From Erigeron canadensis (lineage: Eukaryota; Streptophyta; Magnoliopsida; Asterales; Asteraceae): a stretch of 64,000 nt of DNA. A program made the translations under genes and the position numbers. Positions 46,152-57,926 of this stretch are shown here, piece after piece. The first letter of the stretch is position 1, and each line of letters opens with the position of its first letter. The stretch lies in the NCBI RefSeq assembly GCF_010389155.1, contig NC_057769.1, forward strand, positions 34,953,548 to 35,017,547, in the 5' to 3' direction. Under the pieces are notes generated by a model that was not told where the DNA came from, searched no databases, and saw only the letters and a program-made list of their open reading frames with translations.

Positions 46152-46543
46152 TATTATAAAGCAGATTCCCTCTGTCAAAAATTTTAGATTTTAACATTTA
46201 CTTCCCCGATATACTCATTCTATCAATTCTATATTTACCAAACATCATTTCTCCCTCCTCAGATCTCAACCAATCATATTTTTTCTCTCTCCTTCATAAA
46301 TCATTTATTCTTCCAATTCATTCAAAATCTTTTATCTCACAAACCGTACATCGATAAATTATAAAAATTATATGGGTGTTCTTAAAACTTCATGCTCTTT
46401 CATTAGAGATGTCATTCAATATACTTTCGACGAATTTTTAAATCCGATGGCGGAACCTGTACGGTTAAGACATTTGGTTATCACATTTTATGACCTATCA
46501 CCCATACCATCTCACCGCCGCAACGCGCGGGTACTTACTCTCG
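46152..46543 (+). mobile_element. Helitron-like element, array unit 2
   Basis: It begins GTATTATAAAGCAGATTCCC directly after unit 1 and ends CGCCGCAACGCGCGGGTACT then TACTCTC. The internal block is the same as in unit 1 with a few substitutions. Confidence 0.6.
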
Positions 46544-46978
46544 TTATATATAAAGCAAATTTCCCCTGTATAAATTTTAAGTTTTAACATTTACTTTCCC
46601 AAAATGTCACCATATCTATTTTATATTTACTTAAAATAACTATAATACATTTTCTTTCTCCTAAAATCTCAATCAATATTTTTTTTTCTCTCTCCTTCAT
46701 AAATCATTTATTACTCCAATTCATTCAAAATCCTTTATCTCAAAAACCATACATCGATAAATTATAAAAGTTATATGGGTGTTCTTAGAATTTCATGCTT
46801 TTTCATTAGAGATGTCATTCGATATACTTTCGACGAATTTTTAAATCCGGAGCGGAACCTGTACGGTTAAGACATTTGGCTATCACACTCTATGACCTAT
46901 CACACTTTATGACATATCACACTTTATGACCTATCACCCCATCATCTCACTGCCGCAACGCGCGAGTATTTACCCTCG
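46544..46978 (+). mobile_element. Helitron-like element, array unit 3
   Basis: It begins TTATATATAAAGCAAATTTC directly after unit 2 and ends TGCCGCAACGCGCGAGTATT then TACCCTC. It includes a short internal triplication of TATGACCTATCACACTTTATG-like text near 46885-46935. Confidence 0.6.
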
Positions 46979-47346
46979 TTGTTATGTAAATGATGAAGAA
47001 TCTAAAAGGTTAGATTATTCAATTAGCTCAATTAGTCGATTGGTGTTTTTGTTTGATAAAATTTTTCATGATTATTCGTTAGTTATTTTGATACAAAATA
47101 CACCTAACTGAACCATATATCAATAAGACTTTTTGCGCAGTTGTAAGTCTTACCATAAAATATTAAATCAATCAATCAAATTTTCATTATAACTCAAATA
47201 ATAGTAGTTATATTACATTCTTCACTTAAATGAAATCCAAATATTTTAACCAAATAAAAAATATCAATTACTTAAATTATCAGATATGCATATAACTTCA
47301 ATTTCCGAAACGTATATGGGAATTAATGAAATAACCTAAAGAAGAC

Positions 47347-47353
47347 TATAAAA
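47347..47353 (+). promoter_or_regulatory. TATA box of defensin-like gene 3
   Basis: TATAAAA followed by GCACA, 64 bp upstream of the ATG at 47417. It has the same motif and context as upstream of gene 1. Confidence 0.6.
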
Positions 47354-47416
47354 GCACAATTCTGTAGACATTCTTTTTACTTCATCGTAGACACTAAATA
47401 CCAGTAGACAGTAGCA

Positions 47417-47971
47417 ATGAAGTTTATTAACAACTTTATTACTTTTTTACTACTTACCGCAGTCATAACAGATGCTAGATCAATAACAGGTGACATTTTG
47501 GTGGAGGTGTTTAACATTTTTGTAGATTTTTCATTTCCAAAACTATTAAAAAAGCATAATTAAACTTTTTTTAGTTTTGTTTTTCTTCATAGAAACATTG
47601 ATGATTATTTTTTCGTTGATCTCTTACTATTTAATTATTGACATTTTAAAAACGCAACAATCAAATAAATTTTTCAGACCACAATCTCGAAAATGACTAT
47701 AAAGGATTAAAAGTATGTTCGGTGTACTATGTTGTATTATTTTTGTTCCAACATATGTTATTTCTGATAGATTGTGCAATGTTTTTTATTTGTGCTAGGT
47801 GATGAGAATAGTGAGACGAAGATAAATATCAAGTTATGTGAGCAAAATTTTCCGTGGACCGATGGCATATGTAGTCAAGATGGTTGCAACAAATTATGTC
47901 TCAACTATTATTATAAAGGATCGGCGAAATGCAATGATCCGAAAACGTGTCATTGTCAATGGATTTGTTAA
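47417..47971 (+). CDS. Defensin-like secreted cysteine-rich peptide (gene 3)
   Basis: Exons 47417-47489 and 47799-47971 (donor ACAG/gtgaca, acceptor gctag, phase 1) give 81 residues. The signal peptide is residues 1 to about 22 (MKFINNFITFLLLTAVITDA). Mature cysteines are spaced C-x10-C-x4-C-x3-C-x10-C-x5-C-x1-C-x3-C, a defensin-like alpha-beta scaffold ending on Cys. Both the lead-in GDENSxTKIxI and the tail CHCQWxC are nearly the same as in gene 2, so the two are recent tandem duplicates now separated by Helitron-like insertions. Role unknown. Confidence 0.87.
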
Positions 47972-49200
47972 AAACTTTGTGATATTTGTGTTTGAGTTTA
48001 TGACAAATATCATGGTAAATGGTTATTATTGTCATCGAAGTAATTGGGGAGAGTGTAGAGGTGTTATGAGGTTTTTTTCATCAATGGATTGAATTAATAT
48101 GATTTCTTTTTAAGTGATGATTTCATTTATATTCCTATAATTACATCTATATCATTTGAAATTTTATAGTTATGTTCTAAAATCGTTTCAAAACCTACAA
48201 ACTTTCATATATTTTCAAATTAATCATTTACTTTTAATGATTTTATTTATAAAAGAAATATTACTGGTAATATGTAAGTGATAATATCTCTGTACCCTTC
48301 TCTCATAAATCCTAAAAAAAAAAATACAATATAATTTATTAAACAATGTTTGCATAGGAGATTTTTAGATTAAACTCATTAAATTATAAACTTGATATAT
48401 ATGAGAATTTTTTAGTTTTAAAAGAGTATTAAGTAATTAAAAAAATCAAATAATATGGACTTTAATATTCAGTTTTTACTAGTAGAGGTTATAATTCATT
48501 GCAAATAATGAATGGTAATCGACATTCGACAAGAGTTCAACTCAAAGAACTTTTATTTGGATCAGCCCACACGTTTTGCATTGCAGTTGGGCTCCATAGC
48601 TTGGACTAGCTAACGGGATAATGAATATAATTGTCACGCTACAACTACAAAGCAACAATGGTGGAGTATTTTATGTTCGGTTTATCTACAAAAGGCGAGT
48701 TTATTTTAGTGACTATTTTCGAACTCATACCATAATTTTAATGGTGGTTCACTAGAAAACAAATTAAAATTTTAAGTATTTCACTAAAGCAAACTTTGAA
48801 GGGTTATTTCTATGCATAATAAAGAGGTGAACATATTTTTTAAGGTTTTACTTTAAAGCACTTGCCTTACCACAAAATTGTTAGCAATTAGGCAATTTAC
48901 CACATCAAAAGATCGGTTAAACCCGTTTTTTAGCATCTTGGGGTTCTGAATGACTCAATTTTGTTAATAGTTTTCCATCAAAAATAGTGGTACCAATATT
49001 ACTTCCTTTATAAATACAACGTTTATCTTAATCAGCAAAGCCCCATTTAAAGCTCGTTTTATAATTATACCGAAAATGGGTTAAGACGCCCCAGTACAAT
49101 TGTGGCTTAGTAGTCGTTGACATACAGATCAATACGGATTTCCTTTGTTCCATCGCAGATAATATGCGCTTAAGTTAGGTGATTAAACTCAACCACATAT
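47972..49200. other. AT-rich intergenic DNA
   Basis: No gene or clear repeat is visible. It probably includes the 3' untranslated region of defensin-like gene 3. Confidence 0.5.
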
Positions 49201-49219
49201 AAATGTCAATGCTCATGTA

Positions 49220-49441
49220 ACTAAGTAACTGCTCAGTGCCGTCTTTCGCGGGTTTTGAGCCCCAATACCTCGACGGTGTATGGGGGAGGTTAAGATGTAG
49301 GCAGACCTTACCTCTACCTAAGTAGAGAGGCTGCTTCCAGTTTCTACCTAAATGGTAGAAAAGTCCCTCCAACCTTTGCATGGGATGAGGATCGAACCCA
49401 TGACCTCTGTTTCCAGATGCAAGGGTGTTTACCACTGATCC
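49220..49441 (-). mobile_element. tRNA-derived SINE with perfect 19-bp target duplication
   Basis: AAATGTCAATGCTCATGTA is repeated exactly at 49201-49219 and 49442-49460. On the minus strand box A (GGATCAGTGGTAAAC) and box B (ATGGGTTCGATCCTCAT) lie near the 5' end, followed by a body containing GCAGCCTCTCTACTTAGGTA and AGGTAAGGTCTGCCTACATC. The body resembles, from memory, the Au/TS class of plant SINEs. A decayed relative is at 12243-12418. Confidence 0.93.
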
Positions 49442-49623
49442 AAATGTCAATGCTCATGTATAACACCTTATTACGTGTTAGTCATACCATCGTTAACAAA
49501 ATTCCTTTATGAAAAGCTTTAAACGTTGATATTTAAAACTAACCATTACTGTTATTTACGCACATCAGTTAGATTGAACGTAATTAATTAGTTGTTACGA
49601 GTATGGTATAAGTTAAATATGTT

Positions 49624-49855
49624 TTTTTTGAAAAGCAGTAACGGATAAATGGCTAACACCCCCATGCGGATGCGCCCACGCCGGTTCATCTCCTGGCAAT
49701 GCCCTAAAGGGTTTGCTCCTCATGTGTTAGATGAGTATAGCATTGCTAAGGCTCCCTCACTACATTTGCATGTGGCAGGATTCGAACCTGAGACCCCCCA
49801 GGAGGAAACCACTTTGTGGAAAACCCCCTGACCACTAGGCTAACACCCCAATGGC
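49624..49855 (-). mobile_element. tRNA-derived SINE with perfect 16-bp target duplication
   Basis: ATAAGTTAAATATGTT is repeated at 49608-49623 and 49856-49871. The minus strand has box A (TTAGCCTAGTGGTCAGG) and box B (CAGGTTCGAATCCTGCC) and ends in a short A tract (T tract at 49621-49629). It is a different family from the SINE 200 bp to its left. Confidence 0.93.
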
Positions 49856-50056
49856 ATAAGTTAAATATGTTATGATCCATATTAATTAAGTTTATCAATT
49901 AATGAAATTGTTACGACTACACGCCTTTGCTTCCTTAAAAAAAACCTTTACATATATTCAAAACAAAAGAATGACTAAGAAGTCTAAAATATCTATATTA
50001 TATTATAAAAGCAAATACACTTTTCAATTTTCAACGTTCAATTTCAACAATCTAGA

Positions 50057-50455
50057 TCTATACTATATTATAAAGCAAATACATTTTTCAACTTTCAACA
50101 TTCAATTTCAACAATATACACATATTAATGCATATGTATTATACATTAATGTATACAACTTTCTCTCTCCTCCATAAATCATTTTATTCCACCAATTCAT
50201 TCAAAATCTTTTATCTCAAAAATCTTACATCGATAAATTATAAAAAGTATATGAGTGTTCTTAAAATTTCATGCTCTTTTATTAGAGATGTCATTCGATA
50301 TACTTTCGACGAATTTTTAAATCCGAGGGTTGAGCCCGTACGAAGGCATTTGGCTATGGTCGACACTCTATGACATATAACCTCCTATGACCATCACACT
50401 TTATGACTTATTACCCTCATCATTTTACCGCCGCAACGTGCGGGTACTTGCTCTT
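50057..50455 (+). mobile_element. Helitron-like element, separate copy
   Basis: It begins A/TCTATACTATATTATAAAGC and ends CGCCGCAACGTGCGGGTACT then TGCTCTTG, with the same internal block as the 45.7-47.0 kb array. A partial second 5' end, A/TCTATATTATATTATAAAAG at 49992, precedes it, so the first 65 bp are duplicated in tandem. Confidence 0.6.
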
Positions 50456-51944
50456 GTGTGCTTAAAATAGGGGGTCTAGAAATACGATTTATACATGTCA
50501 CAACATCAATGATAATATGCTAAAACTGAAAATGTAAGTTCTGTGCGTTAAATATAGAATCAGTTAGGTGCATTTTAGGCTTTATACTTCATATATTATT
50601 GCTCTTAAAACGATTCAAAAAGAGATATTGCATATATGGACATAATTATGTAAAGTATTGTTCCTTCCAGGAGAGGACGGGGACTATGAGTCTATGACTA
50701 TGGGAAACACACATCTTCAACAACATCGTCGACATCCTTAAAATCTTAACGATTTATAATTTTATATGTCGCGCGTTACAAGTCTGTCTATACTTTCAGA
50801 CGAAAGCTAAACTATTTTATGTTGAGATCATGAGATACACTATAGTTCTTATAACAAACTTTGTTTGAATACTAATTAATATGGTGCCTGTTTGTCAATT
50901 CAATATTTAACTTCAATACTACAACTGATGCATGTGTTATTTCAACCTTTTATTGTTGTTAGTAGTTAAAATAGTATGAAAAGTAAGAATAAACACATCT
51001 GTACTACATCAACTTAATTTGTTGGATTTGTTCAAAGGACTAAAAAAGCAGTTAAGTAGGAAAGTGAGGGGGAATTAATGAAATAACAGGTAAAAGTAAC
51101 GTAGGAATATAATGTTATTCTCCAGCCAGCATGTCTTATACCCACCCTTCACATGTCAGTAGACACTTATTGTAAAGTTTAAAATTTTATAGGAAGGTAT
51201 GATCCGGTGGTTGTAGTGATTTCCAACTGTCTTCAACGAATTTCAATACCTAGAAAGTTTTTTTATTTTTTTATTTTTATCATGTTAGTTGTGTAGTTAA
51301 ACGAGAAAAAGTGATATGACTAATTCGGGTCAGGACAAGATCTCAAGGACTAAAAGGATCAAAGATAATGTCTAGTTTTAGCATCTCGTATATTAAACAT
51401 ATGAGTTAGACGCATATGTATCAATTCTCATCAAACAATTAAACGAAACTCCCATCAATCACATACAACCGATAATCCTTACATGTATAAGTCGTGAGAT
51501 GCATCTGGCTTCTCTGTTGATCTGTTCTGCCTAGAGAACAACCAAGTAATCGTCAAATGCTAGTCAAGGGTTTTTTTGGTCCTAATTACGTGTGATGATT
51601 GTGGTTAGCGAATGGATTCAGGCATTCAGCTAGTAGCTTGGCGTTTGTAAAATGTAAACCGTAACTCCGTAAGGTCACAGGCAGGCAAGCAGGCACAAGC
51701 ATGTGAACAAAGAGTTTTCTGAACCATACGAGGCAAATATTTCCAGTTTGAGAGTATTCGATCAGTAGTTGTAATAAGCAACACCAAATGTTGCTAACAA
51801 GTTCTTTACCAACGGTATGGGGAATGATATCCTACAACAAATATTTGTCATTCACAACAATGTAAGCTTTACGCAGTTGTAAACTGTTCAGTAAAATGTA
51901 TACATTTGTTGTATATGGCTAATAGTTGTAGATTTATCACTTCC
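50456..51944. other. Intergenic DNA
   Basis: No gene, repeat or RNA was recognised. Confidence 0.5.
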
Positions 51945-52059
51945 CGAACAGTATAGTCTTCATGTTCTTATTTTGATACTATGTTGTGCATTGTTTCTAT
52001 TCCCGAACAGTATACTCATGTTCTTATTTTGATACTATGTTGTGCATTGTTTCTATTCC
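51945..52059. repeat. Recent tandem duplication, about 57 bp
   Basis: CCCGAACAGTATA...TCATGTTCTTATTTTGATAC...TGTGCATTGTTTCTATTC occurs twice in a row, almost identical apart from a small indel near the start. Confidence 0.85.
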
Positions 52060-52863
52060 AGCCGCTGTGGTTTCGTTCTTGCCTATAAACATGTATCCGC
52101 CCCACGCGATATCTTGACCCTATATTTGCCCTTAGCTTATCGATATATGCTAAGCACAACAGGTTATGAACCATCGCTTTTGTGGAAAGCAACAAACAAA
52201 TGAACAATGAAGTGGTCTCTGTTTTAAATTGACAACCGAGAACAAGTAGGCAAATACAATTGTCATTATGCACAAAATTATGGGCCTATGCGGTACTAGC
52301 ATGCAATAATTTTGATTCAGTACCACAACCCCACCCCCTGCAGTAATCATTTGGACCATTTAAAAACTTACCCATCAAAAAAGGGTTTGCTTCACTTGCA
52401 ACCATCCAAATAAACCTATCATCTTATCTAAACATAGAAACAGATACAACCCAACCCGAAAATAACCAAAAATGCAAATCAAGCTTTCATTATAAAATAA
52501 ACAAAAAAGATAATTACCAAATCTCGAGCAAGTTAATATAAAGTATTGCTCGCAATTTGGTAGCGTAAAGAAAACCTAAGGTGGGGAAAAGAACTTAAAC
52601 GAAGAGGTTCTTTGACATGATTTTAGTTACAGACCTGTTTTTACAAAGGTATTTCCAATCCTAGATCAGCAAATTACAAACACCAGTAACGACTAATCAA
52701 ACTTAAAAACAAATGAAAAACGCATAGAAATTTTCAACCAAACCGAGACGACCCATATATAAGAACATATTAAAGAAGTGAAAAGATCTCCTTTTTAATA
52801 CACCACACAAACCTAATTAGCTTAAACCCATCATCATCTTTCACCAGGTTATCATCAACAAAC

Positions 52864-55789
52864 TTATTGTATCGTTTCGACACTCTTGCTCAGCTCCTCC
52901 AGTTTCTTCATCCTCATCTTCTCACTTTCACTCACCAGCTGCTTAATAATTTAGTACACCCACATAAAGAAAGTGTGTTAGTTAAGTCGATACGAATAAA
53001 TGACAACTTTCTTCAAACTTTTATTCCTAAAAATATAAGCATTTAACTTGAGACCAACCTCCATCAATCTGGTAATGAGTTGTACTTTTTCTTTGTTCTT
53101 TTCATTGAAAGCATCTAGAGCTTCCTTGTACTCTCTCTCCTGTTAAAAGAAAAAGGGCATCAATAACAGTTTATTGATCAAATCAGGAAATGTTTTGGCA
53201 CCCGGAAATGCGTATTTACCTTCTTCTGGCAGGTCTGTCCCAGTGGCTTTAACTCCTTGTTGACGGAATCAATCTTCTTACGAACAACAGAAACTTCCTT
53301 CTTCATTGGATCAGTCAGTGCTTCAAGTTCCTGAGAATACGTATCCCATCAGTTAGTATCAAAAAACAGCATAAATGCCCATTTGACACGAATACAACAC
53401 AACCGCACTTTGTAATTGAAGGCAAGCCACATGGAAACTAACACGAATTTAAAAACAGATAACGAGACAGCGGTTGGGGATAGTAAATGCTAAGTGGTAC
53501 CAAAGATTGAAACCTAAGAAATGGGGCAAATATCGTTTTTATCATGAACGCCAACCACATGGATACTAATGAAAGGTGGCGATGGTAAATGCATAAATCC
53601 TTCTTTCTTTCGTTTTCATCTTGTTTCTCATCAAAGACCTTTGACTCAACTAGCCTATACGCTCGATACATATCGACCCCTCCAATGATCAGAACCCTTC
53701 AAAACAGGGGAGTACAACACATGTTCCAACTAACAAAGGCAATAAAAGATTCATTCTATCACACCATTTAACTTCATAAAGACTTCATCATTTCTTAAGT
53801 TCACAACTACTTCATGTCCCACCATTGATTAATGAAACTTACATACTGCAAAGTTATCAGCTTCTCGTGATTCAACTCGCCCAATAAGTAACAACAGTTT
53901 AGTACATACCAAAAATACGGAATCGAATGTAGCTTAAAAGAAAAACATAGTACAAAGTTACCGACAACGAATCTTGAAAAAAAAATATTAGCTATGATTT
54001 ATAAATCATGAGACAACTAACTATTTTTCTTTGTTGCATACGAAAAAGATGGCACACCCATTTGATGAACCATGTGTGCCAACCTTGTAACCAAATACAC
54101 TCAAAAGGGCTTTTTAACTAAATCTATTTAGATAACTATTACCTTTGGCTCTTTGCGATAGCCATTAAGGACTAATTTCAAGGGTATAATTATCTAAGGT
54201 GATTGAAAGCTTTAGAGCAACTTATTATTCTTCCAAGATTAAAAAAAATTCGAAAAACTCATCAAATTCCAATAAGATTCCATTTCATATCATCAGATGT
54301 AACATATGGCGGATTTTTAGAAACTAGTTACAAATGATAACCAAAATCTTCACACAGAATCTGCATCAAACTAGAAGAAACCCTGACTTTCTTTTCCCAA
54401 AAATTTTCAATTTTCAAGAACTCAAAATTAAGTACAAATAATTGTTTCAATTTTATTTGAGAAAAAACACCCAAATTCACATTCCCCCAAAACTTGCATC
54501 AAAAAACCCAATTTTCCTTCTCAAAAACCCAACAAAATTAGATAGATTCTTTGCATACAAACACACAAGAACAATATAATAATAAGCACACAAGAAAAAT
54601 ATAAACACTAATTTATCACACATAAACAAGTACTTTTCAGTTAATTTTCCAATATCCCAAAATCAAACAATTCTTCAAGAAATATTAAAAATTCATCAAT
54701 CAAAAATAAGTTATGCAGCTTCAATTTCTGAAAAACATATATAAAGAAAACCCTAAATTTATTTACCTAAAATTAGCCTGTAAAAATTACCTAATACAAA
54801 ATTTCTTTAACACATACATAAGATAATTGTAGAAAGGAAAGAAGCAATGAAATATATAACCAAAAAAGAAAACCCCTAATTTATTTATCAAAAATTGTAC
54901 CTTATAATTGCAAAATTAAAAAAAAACCCATTTTAAAAATGTATACATAAACCCATTAAAGAATAAGTAGAAATAAAAAGAGGGGAAAAAGAAAACCCTA
55001 TCAAAGAAATATGTCCATTTTTTAAATTTTATAAACAAACAGAAGATTAAAAAAAATGTAAAATAAAACAAAACCCATTTTAAGAAATATATTAGCCACC
55101 ATGTAACAAATCATTCTAAACAATCATGTAAAATAAACAAAACCCCTTTTAAAAAAATATCTAAAAACAAACAAAAACCATTTTAAAAAATATCTAGAAA
55201 CAACCAAAAAAATCCCATTGTAAAGAATATCTAAAAATAAACAAAACCCATTAAATGAATTTTTTCTAAAAAAAAAATAAAACCCAGAAATATAATAATG
55301 TAAAAGATAAAGAATATCTAAAAATAAAGAAAACCCATTTGAAAAAATGAAAAATAAACAAAACCCATTTGAATAAATGTAAAATTAAACAAGACCCATT
55401 AAAGAAATATTTTATAAAAAAAAAATAAAAAAGAAAGAAACAAAACCCAGAAAAATAATAATAAATGTAAAAAAAAAAGAAAAAGGAAAGGGTACCTCAC
55501 GGATAGAAGCCAAACGTCTAGTTTCTTCTTCAATACGACCCAATTGAGCTTGAACTCGTTCCCTGACTTCCAATTTCTTTTTTTCAATTTCTTCTTCTTT
55601 AGCTTTGAAAGTAGAAAGTGCAGATCTTGACATTTCTTCATCTTCTTTACTCATTAATCCATTAAAACTTAAACTCCCTGTTGATATTTGCCCTGCCGCC
55701 ATCAATGTTTGCAGCTGATCACTTGACTGCATCCTATTCACTTGTTGCGGCTGAGGTTGTGTTTGTGTTGTTTGTATTTGTGTTGTCAT
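52864..55789 (-). CDS. DUF662 / RAB6-interacting golgin-like coiled-coil protein
   Basis: Four exons with GT-AG borders and phase-0 introns: 55496-55789, 53220-53330, 53059-53139 and 52864-52938. They give 186 residues with ATG at 55787-55789. The first ~45 residues are Gln/Thr-rich and low in complexity. From there the protein is one long charged coiled coil: LMSKEDEEMSRSALSTFKAK, LEALTDPMKKEV, KELKPLGQTCQKK, EYKEALDAFNEKNKEK and a C-terminal LEELSKSVETIQ. This matches the small plant family annotated as DUF662 or RAB6-interacting golgin. Its molecular role is poorly known; a Golgi or nuclear adaptor function has been proposed by annotation. Length and exon order look complete. The first intron is 2165 bp, A-rich and full of AACCCA motifs. 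Confidence 0.93.
54880..55480. repeat. AACCCA-rich low-complexity part of DUF662 intron 1
   Basis: AAAACCCATT and close variants recur many times, separated by AAATAAAC and AATATCTA-type spacers. On the transcript this is T-rich with repeated ATGGGTTTT. It may be a decayed short tandem repeat or an intronic enhancer-like stretch. Confidence 0.55.
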
Positions 55790-56017
55790 TTTTTTCTTAT
55801 TTTTTTGTTGTTGTTTCAAGAAAAGTATATGTAATAAAAATAAATATACTCTTGTTTTTGTTTTTGTTGGTTTGATTTCTATCTCTCCAATTGTGATGTT
55901 TTTTTTTTTTTTTTTCTCTCTTTTGCTTTATTTGTGTGTTTTTGGTGTGTGTAATGCTTTTTTTTTTGGTGGGTGGAGAGAGAGAAAGAGAGTGTGTGAT
56001 TGTTTGTGTGTAGAGTG

Positions 56018-56025
56018 TATATATA
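56018..56025 (-). promoter_or_regulatory. Possible TATA box of the DUF662 gene
   Basis: TATATATA lies about 230 bp upstream of the ATG. Between them are T and CT/GA-rich tracts (55895-55920, 55976-55992) typical of plant 5' leaders. Confidence 0.35.
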
Positions 56026-56286
56026 CAGAATTGTGTATGTATAGGTGTAATTTTAAGAGAGAGAGAGAGAGGAAACGGAAATGACCAGGATGCCCTCGAT
56101 GGAATGGAAGGACATTTTCTCCAACGGAAAGATTATGATTTTTGGGAATGGATGATTGGAAAGAATGAATGGGCCAGATTAGATCAGATAGGAAAAGTTT
56201 CTTTTTTCTTTATTACCGTTTTTACTGTACCGTGCAATTTTGACCATGTCGGTTTGTTACTGTTTTTGCCCCATTTATATTACTAG

Positions 56287-56961
56287 TGTTTTGCGGGGTA
56301 AGTGATAATAGAAAAAAATCAAAATTTTAATCATATATTTTTACTCAATTTTTGATAAACTTATATGTATTATTATGTTTTACACTAATATGTATGTGCA
56401 CATACAACGCAACGGGATTGAGCACGAAATGGTTAGCAAAAAACTTTGACCTATAGAGTCGTTTACTTAGTTAAATGACTTAAATCTATACGCATAAACA
56501 AAATATGATGATAATAAACTGCTTTTCTTTTATAAGTGATTTATTTGTTCATGATATTAAAATAGTTAATTGAGTATATTAATAATTGTTGAAATAAGTG
56601 GTTTTGGTTAAATTAATTAAGATTTTGAAAATAAGCAGTTAGGATTTAAAAGTTATTAAGCATCTCAAATAGGTGATTGGGATGGATTAAGAAATAATTA
56701 TTATATTATTTTAAAACTTTTAAATTATAGTAAGTTAAATGTATTATAAATTAAAGATAAGAGTTACAGGAATCAAATCGACTAGTTAGCTAGACGTCAT
56801 TAACTCTTAATATCATGTCTTTGAATTCGAGCCTTCAAAAATATTATGTAGGTGGTCGATAAATGTTAACACTTGTATATCTAAGTCAAAATCAATCATG
56901 ATCAAGAAACATAAGAAGAAAATATCCATTTTTTTTTTTTTACTTTCTTTTAAAGTTAAGA

Positions 56962-56964
<3 letters not shown>
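56287..56964. other. AT-rich intergenic DNA
   Basis: No gene or clear element was recognised. Confidence 0.5.
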
Positions 56965-56992
<28 letters not shown>

Positions 56993-56993
56993 G
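56965..56993. repeat. Homopolymer run of 29 G
   Basis: It is uninterrupted G in a very AT-rich region, preceded by a T tract at 56931-56941. The length is likely approximate because such runs are hard to sequence. Confidence 0.85.
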
Positions 56994-57331
56994 TAATAAT
57001 AGTATGTGTATGATGTAATTCACCCCGTTCTTGAAGTGATGATCATGCAATGTAGCACAAGTGCACAAGAAAGTTCAATATCGAGATGGTCACGACGTGT
57101 GACGATTCGTCCCTCACTGACGAATTGCTCGAAATCCTTAAATAACATATACTATATCATCATCTTTACTCACCTAATCTCAATAATCAATAGATAACTA
57201 ATTCGTTTTTACCTTATATCTTAAATCATTCACAAAGTACTCGTATTATTTTTAGTAGTGCAGTTTTAATGTGTCTCCTTGATTTCGGTTTAGATCTATG
57301 AAACCAGGTGGCGGTCTATCTTCCTCGCTCA

Positions 57332-57790
57332 TTCTTCTAGGTTTTAGGGTTTGGGAAAACAAAAATTTTTGCAAGTTTTGCTGTTCGGAGAATGTCCCAC
57401 GGATGGCGCCAATTGTTTGTACAGCCAATCCGGTTGCCTCGAAAGAAGGAATGGGGGTGTTTGCGGTTATTCGTTGGCGGTTCCCTTCCGGTAAGGCTAT
57501 GCCTTTTGTACGCCAAGAATGTGTATATGTGATTATGAATAATTCTAGCCATTCTTCCCCCTATTTATAAATGGGTTCATGACTTATTCCCCAAGTAGGG
57601 TTTTCATGGGTCGTATATATCTCTTCCGGGAATAAGAGATTTGTTATGATCTTCTTTCCTAATATATAGGATTCTTGATAGACACAAATCTTTTCCTTGT
57701 TTACCGGAAGTAGAACGTACCCTTCAAGCGTACCCTGGGTGCTTGCCCCTTGATGGGTACGTCATCATATAGGTTCATGGTATTAATTAT
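57332..57790 (-). mobile_element. LTR retrotransposon fragment (LTR, primer site, gag start)
   Basis: On the minus strand an LTR-like piece (upstream border uncertain, near 57770-57790) has a TATA box, TTATAAATAGGGGG, near 57560. It ends GTACAAACA at about 57413. Next follows ATTGGCGCCATCCGTGGGAC, which resembles the primer-binding region of plant Ty3/gypsy elements. After a short leader, ATG at 57330-57332 opens MSEEDRPPPGFIDLNRNQ, like a gag start. There is nothing further of gag-pol and no second LTR, so it is truncated. Confidence 0.6.
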
Positions 57791-57850
57791 TTACTAGCCC
57801 ATCAACCTTGTTTAAACTTTAAAGTGGAACATGAACATATATCAGGATTC

Positions 57851-57918
57851 AGGTGGATCTTTGTTTCATTAGAAAGGATATTTCAGGAGGATCTTTGTTT
57901 CATTAGAAAGGATATTAC
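57851..57918. repeat. Tandem duplication, about 36 bp
   Basis: GGATCTTTGTTTCATTAGAA followed by AGGATATT occurs twice in direct tandem, with almost no divergence. Confidence 0.8.
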
Positions 57919-57926
57919 TAACATAA

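Noticed and set aside
49175..49450. 91-residue minus-strand reading frame
   Set aside because: It lies across a SINE with a perfect target duplication and includes its box B; not a gene.
55399..55495. Extension of the DUF662 first exon past 55496
   Set aside because: The family sequence continues at 53330 after a clear gt donor; the extension is intron translation.
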